Of a DNA stretch of 34,481 nucleotides, positions 28,983 through 34,481 are shown one piece after another. The notes under the pieces were generated by a model that searched no databases, was not told where the DNA came from, and was given only the letters and a program-made list of their open reading frames with translations. Position 1 is the first letter of the stretch; each line of letters opens with the position of its first letter. Made by a program: the position numbers and the translations under genes. Location of the stretch: contig CALVAZ010000044.1 of NCBI GenBank assembly GCA_944325675.1, positions 1 to 34,481 on the forward strand. The letters are read 5' to 3'. The DNA is from Candidatus Gastranaerophilales bacterium (lineage in GTDB: Bacteria > Cyanobacteriota > Vampirovibrionia > Gastranaerophilales > Gastranaerophilaceae).

Positions 28983-29227
28983 AAAATATTTAATTGTAAG
29001 TGTAGAGAGTGCGCTACCCCTCTCACAAACGATAATCAATCGTTTGTTCGGCAGAGTGCCAATCGCCCAAAATATTCAATTGTAATGTAGAGAGTGCGCT
29101 ACCCCTCTCACAAACGATACTTTGCTTGGTTGCTCGCGATAAACGGCTTTCACACTTCGCTTTCGCTTGATGTTTCAGCCTCTGCCCGCAATCCGCAATC
29201 GTTTGTTCGGCAGAGTGCCAATCGCCC
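28983..29227 (-). repeat. two tandem units of duplicated tRNA-Val 5' end with palindromic inserts
   Basis: Read on the minus strand, each unit starts with GGGCGATTGGC, the first 11 nt of the tRNA-Val. An insert bearing AACAAACGAT/ATCGTTTGTG arms follows, then GGTAGCGCAC from the D-arm, then the AT-rich leader that also precedes the real tRNA. The proximal unit (29068-28983, 86 nt) has a short palindrome. The distal unit (29227-29069, 159 nt) has a further 73 nt between the arms. Neither has an anticodon arm, so they are not functional tRNAs. Confidence 0.8.
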
Positions 29228-29250
29228 AAAAATTTGAGGATAACCTTATT

Positions 29251-30486
29251 CTATATAGAACTTATGTACAAGTCAATATCTTCGTCAGATATAATTTCGG
29301 TAGCGGCTATAAGAACCTTGTCTTTATCAAGTTTGATTCCGCCAAGTATATTGTTTTCTTTTAGTTTACTTAAAAATTTATCTGCGTCGGGAACTTCTAT
29401 TACAAATTCATTAAAGAAGTTATTATTTAAAGTTTTTATGCCCTTTTGCTGCAATTTTTCAGAAAGTTTATGAGCTTGTTTTGTTGAAAGATACCCTGCT
29501 TGTTTAAATCCTTTTTCACCCATCACGCTTAAATAAACCGTTGCGCAAAGTCCAATAAGTGCCTGATTAGAACAAATATTACTTGTTGCTTTTTCACGTT
29601 TAATGTGTTGTTCTCTGGTTTGAATTGTCAGCGTGAAGGCTTGATTGCCTTCAGCATCAACGGTTCTTCCTGCAAGACGTCCCGGAAGTTGACGCATATA
29701 TTTTTCTCTGCATGCCATAAATCCCGCTGTTGGACCGCCGAAACTTGCCGGAATTCCCAATGTCTGAACATCTCCCACCATTATGTCGCACTCTATTGGT
29801 TCTAAAATAGATAAAGTTGAAACATCAGTACAGATTACTAAAAGGGTGTCAACAGACTTAATATCAACTATTTCACCGTAGAAATTCGGTGTTTGGATTA
29901 GTACACAAGAGTATTCGTTTGTGTTTGTAGGTACTTCATCAAACCATTCAACCTTTATTGAATTTGCATCAGTGTAAGTTTTGATTACATTTTTGTATTC
30001 AGGGTTCAAGTCATTTGAAACAAGAACTTGATTAATTTTCTTAATTCTGACGGCCATCAAAATTGCTTCAGCACAAGCTGTTGCGGCATCATAAACCGTA
30101 GCGTTTGCTACATCCATTTTGGTCAAACGGCACATCATTGTCTGAAATTCATACATAACCTGCAATGTACCTTGCGAAATTTCCGGTTGATAAGGTGTAT
30201 AGGCAGTGTTGAATTCAAATCGTTGTGCTATTTGAGAAATACATGCAGGGATAAATTTGTTGTAATATCCGCCGCCCATAAAACTTATAAAATCAGTTTT
30301 ATTTTTCTTTGCAAGTGATTTTATTTTCTTTTGAACCTCCATTTCGCTAACGGCGTCAGGAAGGTCAAGCGATTGCATACGAGCCTTCATAGGTATTTGC
30401 TTAAATAAATCACCAATACCATTCACACCTATTTCGGTGCACATGTCTTTTATAACATCATCATTGTGTACTAAAAAATTTTTCAT
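29251..30486 (-). CDS. gcvPA: glycine decarboxylase P-protein subunit 1
   Basis: The P-protein of the glycine cleavage system decarboxylates glycine and hands the aminomethyl group to the lipoyl arm of GcvH. In the two-subunit form, GcvPA pairs with GcvPB, which holds the PLP lysine. The 411 residues show GcvPA motifs: FMGGGYYNKFIPACISQI near 69, FNTAYTPYQPEISQGTLQVMYEFQTMMCRLT near 92, ANATVYDAATACAEA near 128, and TREQHIKREKATSNICSNQAL near 292. It is somewhat shorter than the usual 440-450. The start overlaps the gcvH stop (TAATG). No gcvPB follows; the next thing downstream is the tRNA-Val repeat. Confidence 0.95.
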   Translation of the reverse strand: MKNFLVHNDDVIKDMCTEIGVNGIGDLFKQIPMKARMQSLDLPDAVSEMEVQKKIKSLAKKNKTDFISFMGGGYYNKFIPACISQIAQRFEFNTAYTPYQPEISQGTLQVMYEFQTMMCRLTKMDVANATVYDAATACAEAILMAVRIKKINQVLVSNDLNPEYKNVIKTYTDANSIKVEWFDEVPTNTNEYSCVLIQTPNFYGEIVDIKSVDTLLVICTDVSTLSILEPIECDIMVGDVQTLGIPASFGGPTAGFMACREKYMRQLPGRLAGRTVDAEGNQAFTLTIQTREQHIKREKATSNICSNQALIGLCATVYLSVMGEKGFKQAGYLSTKQAHKLSEKLQQKGIKTLNNNFFNEFVIEVPDADKFLSKLKENNILGGIKLDKDKVLIAATEIISDEDIDLYISSI

Positions 30487-30866
30487 TATTCTAATTCTTC
30501 TTTATAATCTTCATATTCTAATAAGTCAGCCAATTCAGACTCATCACCGGTTTTTTCGATTTTTACAAGCCAGCCTTTTTCGTAGCAATCTTCGTTCAAT
30601 GTTTCCGGTGCATCTGCTATCGTATCATTAACTTCAATAATTTTGCCACTTACAGGCATATAAATCTCGGATGCTGCTTTAACTGATTCAATAGTTGCAA
30701 ATGTTTCACCTTTCGCATATTCGCTTCCTACTTCAGGCAATTCAACAAATACTATGTCTCCAAGCTGTTCAACTGCGTAATCAGTTAAGCCTATTACGTA
30801 ATGTCCATCTTCTTCTAACAGATATTCATGAGATTTTGAACATAAAATTTTTTCTGTAATACTCAT
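30486..30866 (-). CDS. gcvH: glycine cleavage system H protein
   Basis: GcvH carries the aminomethyl group of glycine on a lipoyl lysine between the P, T and L proteins. The 126-residue protein has the H-protein fold. Lys63 in TIESVKAASEIY is the lipoylation site, and the N-terminal SHEYLLEEDGHYVIGLTDYAVEQLGDIVFVELP is typical. AAGGAG lies 6 nt before the ATG, two bases after the gcvT stop, and its own stop overlaps gcvPA by one base, so the three genes are one operon. Confidence 0.97.
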   Translation of the reverse strand: MSITEKILCSKSHEYLLEEDGHYVIGLTDYAVEQLGDIVFVELPEVGSEYAKGETFATIESVKAASEIYMPVSGKIIEVNDTIADAPETLNEDCYEKGWLVKIEKTGDESELADLLEYEDYKEELE

Positions 30867-30868
30867 TT

Positions 30869-31975
30869 TTATCTCCTTACTACCTTATTCCTTTTTTGTA
30901 CAAATGGTCTTTTTACAACTTCTGCATCGTGAAGTTTTTCTCTTATCATAACCTGAACAATTGTTCCTGCGCAAATTTCTTTAATATTTTTTACATAAGC
31001 CATTGCAATGTTACAATTCAAAATAGGTGATACTCCACCGCTTGTTACAGTACCGACTTTTTCATTGTTATAATAAACCTCATATTCGTGTCTTGCTATT
31101 GATTTATCAAGCATCTTCAGTCCGATAAGTTTTTTGGGTGCACCATTTTCGATTTGCTCGGTTATGTATTTTTTACCGTTGTAATCTTCAACTTTATCTT
31201 TAGGAATTGACCAAGATAAACCTGCCTCGATTGGAGTTGTATCTTCATCTAAATCATTTCCGTATAGCGGAAGTGCAGCCTCCAGCCTCAAAGTGTCACG
31301 TGCGCCCAAACCGATAGGCATTATGCCGAACTCTTTTCCTTCTTCCAACAATTTATCCCATAAATGTTCAACATATTCGTTTATTACCAATAACTCAAAT
31401 CCGTCTTCTCCTGTGTATCCGGTTCTTGAAATATACATTGGTATATTGAGAAGCTTTCCTTCGACTATTGTAAAAGAATCCTGATCATCTGTATACCCCA
31501 ATTTATGCATCAAATCAATTGCTTTTGGACCTTGAACTGCAAGCAAAGACAAATTGTGTGATTGGTTATCAATACTTACATTGTAGCCCCTTTGATTTAT
31601 AGACATCCAATTTATATCTTCGTCAACTCTGGAAGCGTTACATATAACCAAATAAGTGTTTGTTTTAAGTTTATATATGATTAAGTCATCTATAAGGCCG
31701 CCTTTAAGATTTGGCAGTTGGCAATATACAGCTTTCCCGTCGGTTAATTTGGATATATTTTGCGGGACAATTTTGTTTAAAAATTCTTCAGCATCATCTC
31801 CTACTACAAAAACTTCGCCCATATGCGATACGTCAAACAAACCAATGTTATTACGCACATTTTTATGCTCTTCAATGATAGATGTGTATTGAACAGGCAT
31901 GTACCAACCTGCAAAATCAACCATCTTGGCACCAAGTGCAACATGCTTTTCCGCTAAATAAGTTTTTTTAACCAT
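30869..31975 (-). CDS. gcvT: aminomethyltransferase (glycine cleavage T protein)
   Basis: GcvT moves the one-carbon unit from aminomethyl-GcvH to tetrahydrofolate, releasing ammonia. The 368 residues show the family motifs: MVDFAGWYMPVQY near 17, GLFDVSHMGE near 47, the folate-binding stretch SRTGYTGEDGFEL near 185, and GLGARDTLRLEAALPLYGND near 220. The frame opens 7 codons earlier at a TTG, but GAGGGGAG 9 nt before ATG 31975 marks the likely start. It leads the operon, whose promoter and an SD-masking inverted repeat lie in the 56 nt before dnaJ's stop. Confidence 0.97.
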   Translation of the reverse strand: MVKKTYLAEKHVALGAKMVDFAGWYMPVQYTSIIEEHKNVRNNIGLFDVSHMGEVFVVGDDAEEFLNKIVPQNISKLTDGKAVYCQLPNLKGGLIDDLIIYKLKTNTYLVICNASRVDEDINWMSINQRGYNVSIDNQSHNLSLLAVQGPKAIDLMHKLGYTDDQDSFTIVEGKLLNIPMYISRTGYTGEDGFELLVINEYVEHLWDKLLEEGKEFGIMPIGLGARDTLRLEAALPLYGNDLDEDTTPIEAGLSWSIPKDKVEDYNGKKYITEQIENGAPKKLIGLKMLDKSIARHEYEVYYNNEKVGTVTSGGVSPILNCNIAMAYVKNIKEICAGTIVQVMIREKLHDAEVVKRPFVQKRNKVVRR

Positions 31976-31980
31976 AACAA

Positions 31981-32027
31981 AATTCTCCCCTCTCAATTAT
32001 TTTCTGATTTTTGGGGAGAATTGTCAA
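31981..32027 (-). promoter_or_regulatory. gcvT promoter and SD-sequestering inverted repeat
   Basis: On the minus strand TTGACA (32027-32022) and GAAAAT (32004-31999) are 17 nt apart. AATTCTCCCC and GGGGAGAATT (31981-31990 and 32013-32022 on the plus strand) form a perfect 10-bp inverted repeat. The arm nearest gcvT holds its Shine-Dalgarno sequence. Confidence 0.6.
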
Positions 32028-32031
32028 GAGT

Positions 32032-33072
32032 TTATTGTAATTCTTGAAGCTTTTTATATAATTCTATTTGTTTATCGGTTAGAGTTTTTGGAATTACAAT
32101 TTTTATTCTGGCATTAAGATTTCCATAACCTCCGCCTTTTTTAGGCAAGCCGAGTCCTTTTAATCTCAACATTTGCCCTGTGGAAGTTTTAGGCGGGATT
32201 TTTATACCTATTTTGCCGTGAAGGGTTTCGATATCTTTTTTAACACCTAAAACAGCTTCAGGAGGTGTGATTTCTATATCTTTTGTTAAGTCGTTACCTT
32301 CAATTTCATAGTTGCTGTCTTTCATGTGTATAACAAGGTAAAGGTCGCCCTTCTGGCCGTAGTCGTCTGTTTTACCTTCGCCTTTTATACGAACTTTTTG
32401 ACCTTCTTTTATGTCGGCCGGTAATTTCACTTTTATAGATTTTTGTTCCGATTTTATACCTGTTCCGCCACAGGCCGCACAAAATCCTCCGCCAGGTGGG
32501 CATTGATGACATTTTTCCATTTGATTAAATCTTACTGTTATCGGCTTTTGTTCAAACAAATCTTTTGCTGTTACATTCAAATTCATTGTCGTATCAAGAT
32601 TTTCACTTTTTGTTTGGCGCCTTTGACGTGTACTTTGTTGTTGAGCTGCACCCCCAAAGTCAAAGCCACCAAAATCCATTCGACTGCTTCTTGATGCCTG
32701 TCCTGCACCCATCATATCTCCGAATAGTGAGCTGAAAAAGTCAGAAAATCCGCCCAAATCCTGACCGCCAAAGTTGAATGTTTGATAACTGCCTTGTCCG
32801 CCTCCGAAATTAAACTGTTCAAATCCCGGTGGCGGAGTGTATTCAGCCCCGCCTTGCCAATTCGAACCTAAGCTATCGTATCTTTGGCGTTTTTGTTTAT
32901 CGCCTAAAACTTCATAAGCTTCATTTATATCTTTAAATTTTGCTTCTGCTTCTTTTGTTTTATTAACATCCGGGTGATACTTACGTGCAAGTTTTCTGTA
33001 GGCTGATTTTATTTCAGATTCTGTTGCTCCGCGTTTTACTCCCAATATTTCATAATAATCTTTGTATTGCAT
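32032..33072 (-). CDS. DnaJ/CbpA-type Hsp40 co-chaperone with reduced zinc finger
   Basis: Hsp40 proteins deliver substrates to DnaK and stimulate its ATPase. The 346 residues have a J-domain (1-67, HPD at 33-35), a Gly/Phe-rich region (about 71-142), and two C-terminal beta domains ([49 protein letters not shown]). Between them is a single CxxC-x6-CxxC cluster (Cys188, 191, 198, 201). Classical DnaJ has four CxxCxGxG repeats, and CbpA has none. TAGGAG lies 6 nt before the ATG. No dnaK or grpE is nearby. Calling it dnaJ or cbpA is a matter of degree. Confidence 0.92.
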   Translation of the reverse strand: MQYKDYYEILGVKRGATESEIKSAYRKLARKYHPDVNKTKEAEAKFKDINEAYEVLGDKQKRQRYDSLGSNWQGGAEYTPPPGFEQFNFGGGQGSYQTFNFGGQDLGGFSDFFSSLFGDMMGAGQASRSSRMDFGGFDFGGAAQQQSTRQRRQTKSENLDTTMNLNVTAKDLFEQKPITVRFNQMEKCHQCPPGGGFCAACGGTGIKSEQKSIKVKLPADIKEGQKVRIKGEGKTDDYGQKGDLYLVIHMKDSNYEIEGNDLTKDIEITPPEAVLGVKKDIETLHGKIGIKIPPKTSTGQMLRLKGLGLPKKGGGYGNLNARIKIVIPKTLTDKQIELYKKLQELQ

Positions 33073-33140
33073 ATTTGTCTCCTATTATTATGATAATATA
33101 AAATCCTATTATTACGTTAATAATTAACTTTTTTTTAATA

Positions 33141-33171
33141 AAAAAAGTACTTCTTTTGGAAGTACTTTTTT
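33141..33171 (-). terminator. bidirectional terminator after the ribosomal operon segment
   Basis: GTACTTC (33147-33153) pairs with GAAGTAC (33159-33165), flanked by A-run and T-run on both sides, so it works in either direction. It lies 24 nt beyond the rplR stop. Confidence 0.9.
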
Positions 33172-33194
33172 AAAACAAAATTGCCGAATTTTAA

Positions 33195-33563
33195 TTAGAA
33201 CATTAAACCGGCTTCACGAGCTGCGTCAGCCAATGCTGCAACACGACCGTGATATAAAAATCCGCCACGGTCAAATACAACACATTCAACGCCTTTTGCT
33301 TTAGCTTTTTTTGCTATTGCTTCACCAACAACCTTTGCTGCATCAATGTTGCCACCGTGAGCAAGTTTTTCTTTAAGGTCTTTATCTACTGATGATGCAG
33401 AGCAAATTGTTACATGATTTTCATCATCAATTAATTGAGCATAAATGTGTTTTGTGCTTCTATATACAGCCAATCTTGGGAATTCAGATGTTCCTGAAAT
33501 TTTTGTTCTGATTGATCTGTGTCTTTTTTGTACTTGTGGTTTTCTTGTTTTTTGTTTAATCAT
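33195..33563 (-). CDS. rplR: 50S ribosomal protein L18
   Basis: L18 binds 5S rRNA in the central protuberance. The 122 residues start with a basic tail ([22 protein letters not shown]) and show [64 protein letters not shown], the standard L18 core and C-terminus. AAAGGA precedes the ATG. In the usual spc operon rpsE, rpmD and rplO follow; here a terminator comes 24 nt after the stop, so the operon ends at rplR, which is uncommon. Confidence 0.98.
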   Translation of the reverse strand: MIKQKTRKPQVQKRHRSIRTKISGTSEFPRLAVYRSTKHIYAQLIDDENHVTICSASSVDKDLKEKLAHGGNIDAAKVVGEAIAKKAKAKGVECVVFDRGGFLYHGRVAALADAAREAGLMF

Positions 33564-33614
33564 TTTTATTTCCTTTCTAACCCAAACCTTCTTAAAACAA
33601 CCAATTCTAAGGGT

Positions 33615-33941
33615 TTATGCGGGCTTATTTGTTATTAGTTCTGTTTTTGTTTTGTTTATGTATTGTTGCAGGATATTAGGATCTATATGTTCCAACAGCT
33701 TACCTATTATGTAGGGGTTGTCACTAGGTGTTATTATTCTGATACCTTTGTCGGCAAGTTTTTCATTTGATTTTTGTACCGAAAATTTATCCTTTATTTC
33801 CACATTGAAAAAATCTGAACCAAGTTTTGGATAATTTTTTGCAGTATAATCTTTTATAACTTTATACTTTTTATTTATTTCGGAATCGGTTGTTCCATAT
33901 GGAAATCTTATATCGTATATACCAGAAAAACTAACACGCAT
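33615..33941 (-). CDS. unrecognised small protein inserted between rplF and rplR
   Basis: I do not recognise this 108-residue protein. It starts MRVSFSGIYDIRFPYGTTDS, with VSFSG at residues 3-7 resembling the ISFG/ITFG motif of two other unknowns in the window. The remainder is basic and mixed alpha/beta (VIKDYTAKNYPKLGSDFF, DKGIRIITPSDNPYIIGKLLEHI, LQQYINKTKTELITNKPA). It begins 9 nt after the rplF stop with AGGAT about 7 nt ahead, and ends 51 nt before rplR. It is thus co-oriented and likely co-transcribed with ribosomal proteins. This position is normally empty in bacteria. Confidence 0.85.
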   Translation of the reverse strand: MRVSFSGIYDIRFPYGTTDSEINKKYKVIKDYTAKNYPKLGSDFFNVEIKDKFSVQKSNEKLADKGIRIITPSDNPYIIGKLLEHIDPNILQQYINKTKTELITNKPA

Positions 33942-33950
33942 ATTTTAATC

Positions 33951-34481
33951 CTATTTCTTACCTGCTTTACCGGCTTTACGTCTAATATATTCACCTTCGT
34001 ATCTGATACCTTTTCCTTTGTATACTTCAGGTGGACGTTTTCCTCTGATTTCTGCAGCTACATCACCAACTGTTTGTTTATTTGAACCTTTAACAGTGAT
34101 TTTTGTGTTTGCTTCAACAGAGATTGTAATTCCTTTTGGAGGAACAATGTCAACAGGGTGAGAGTAACCTAATTGCATATTCAAAGTAGTACCTTGCATT
34201 TGTGCACGGTAACCAACACCTTGAATTTCCAGTTTCTTTTCAAAACCTTCTTTAACGCCGTGAACAGCATTTGCAACCAAAGTTCTGAATAAACCGAACA
34301 AAGCATCAGTTTCTCTTGATTCACCAACTTTTGACAAGATAATATGGTTATCTTCAATTTTTACTGCAATTTCAGGACGAACTTCTACTGTTTCTTCGCC
34401 CAAAGGTCCTTTTGCAGTAACTGTTTGACCTTCTATTTTAACCTCAACTCCTTGTGGAATTTCGATTGGTTTTTTACCTAT
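33951..34481 (-). CDS. rplF: 50S ribosomal protein L6 (5' end cut by the window)
   Basis: L6 sits near the factor-binding centre of the 50S subunit. The visible 176 residues begin IGKKPIEIPQGVEVKIEGQ, so only about three residues (usually MSR) lie outside the window. An internal in-frame start near 34403 is not the real one, since homology continues past it. GVGYRAQMQGTTLNMQLGYSHPV and the C-terminal IRGKRPPEVYKGKGIRYEGE are the L6 signatures. The reading frame is intact to the window edge. It belongs to the spc operon; rplR should follow directly, but an unknown gene intervenes. Confidence 0.97.
   Translation of the reverse strand: MGKKPIEIPQGVEVKIEGQTVTAKGPLGEETVEVRPEIAVKIEDNHIILSKVGESRETDALFGLFRTLVANAVHGVKEGFEKKLEIQGVGYRAQMQGTTLNMQLGYSHPVDIVPPKGITISVEANTKITVKGSNKQTVGDVAAEIRGKRPPEVYKGKGIRYEGEYIRRKAGKAGKK

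Noticed and set aside
28727-29229. Several open frames of 60-90 codons on both strands across the tRNA and repeat region
   Set aside because: They are readings through the tRNA-Ala, tRNA-Val and repeat sequences; products such as RRGFEPLTPTLP and GDWHSAEQT are typical false proteins of tRNA genes.
31976-32031. Glycine riboswitch upstream of gcvT
   Set aside because: Only 56 nt separate gcvT from dnaJ, too short for the aptamer, and no conserved glycine-riboswitch core is visible.
1-34481. CRISPR array, prophage or insertion sequence
   Set aside because: No regularly spaced direct repeats, integrase, transposase or phage structural genes were seen; the only tandem repeat is the tRNA-Val region.

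Overview
The window looks like part of the chromosome of a low-GC, non-photosynthetic, fermentative bacterium. My best guess is a gut Melainabacterium (Vampirovibrionia, Gastranaerophilales). This is inferred from a yggS-sepF-nadK-ftsZ cluster (SepF is shared by cyanobacteria-related and Gram-positive lineages), a KdsC-type phosphatase hinting at a Gram-negative envelope, fermentative AdhE, no photosynthesis genes, and several unknown proteins with a short N-terminal [IV][ST]F[GS] motif. I ran no database search, so the assignment is provisional.

Layout. (1) 1-3672: promoter, yggS, sepF, nadK and ftsZ, a cell-division/NADP cluster with clear terminators. (2) 3827-4840: class II fructose-bisphosphate aldolase on the minus strand. 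(3) 5092-8798: two unrecognised proteins, the second an 829-residue helical protein with short internal repeats. (4) 8823-10854: ispH and rpsA, 5 nt apart, closed by a strong terminator. (5) 10916-14187: a small XRE regulator diverging from a 73-residue unknown, then (minus strand) nadA-rlmB-sigma70. (6) 14294-16647: a PilM/PilN-like fusion and PilO, components of a type IV pilus inner-membrane platform. (7) 16648-19838 (minus): a PAS histidine kinase, ComFC, a small unknown and a radical SAM protein; with the pilus genes they suggest a DNA-uptake or surface-sensing function. (8) 19894-23107: a tightly overlapping operon of KdsC-like phosphatase, TPR protein and aspartokinase. (9) 23160-25045: a gene-free stretch, a 94-residue protein behind a near-consensus promoter, a rhodanese whose ribosome-binding site lies in a hairpin, and an unknown minus-strand gene. 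(10) 25129-27983: adhE with tandem promoters and a Rex/CRP-type operator. (11) 28032-29227: tRNA-Cys, a GNAT protein, tRNA-Ala and tRNA-Val (the latter with C instead of U at position 33), and a tandem repeat built from the tRNA-Val 5' end with palindromic inserts. (12) 29251-31975 (minus): gcvT-gcvH-gcvPA without gcvPB. (13) 32032-33072: a DnaJ with a half-size zinc finger. (14) 33195-34481 (minus): the end of the spc ribosomal-protein operon (rplF, rplR) with an unknown gene inserted between the two.

Most notable points: the N-terminal [IV][ST]F[GS] motif shared by three otherwise unrelated unknown proteins, one inside the ribosomal operon; hairpins that bury the ribosome-binding sites of the rhodanese and gcvT genes; probable leaderless transcripts (nadK, the XRE gene and the gene at 25027); a palindromic extended -10 element that serves divergent genes; the Rex-like site at adhE; and the tRNA-Val region.
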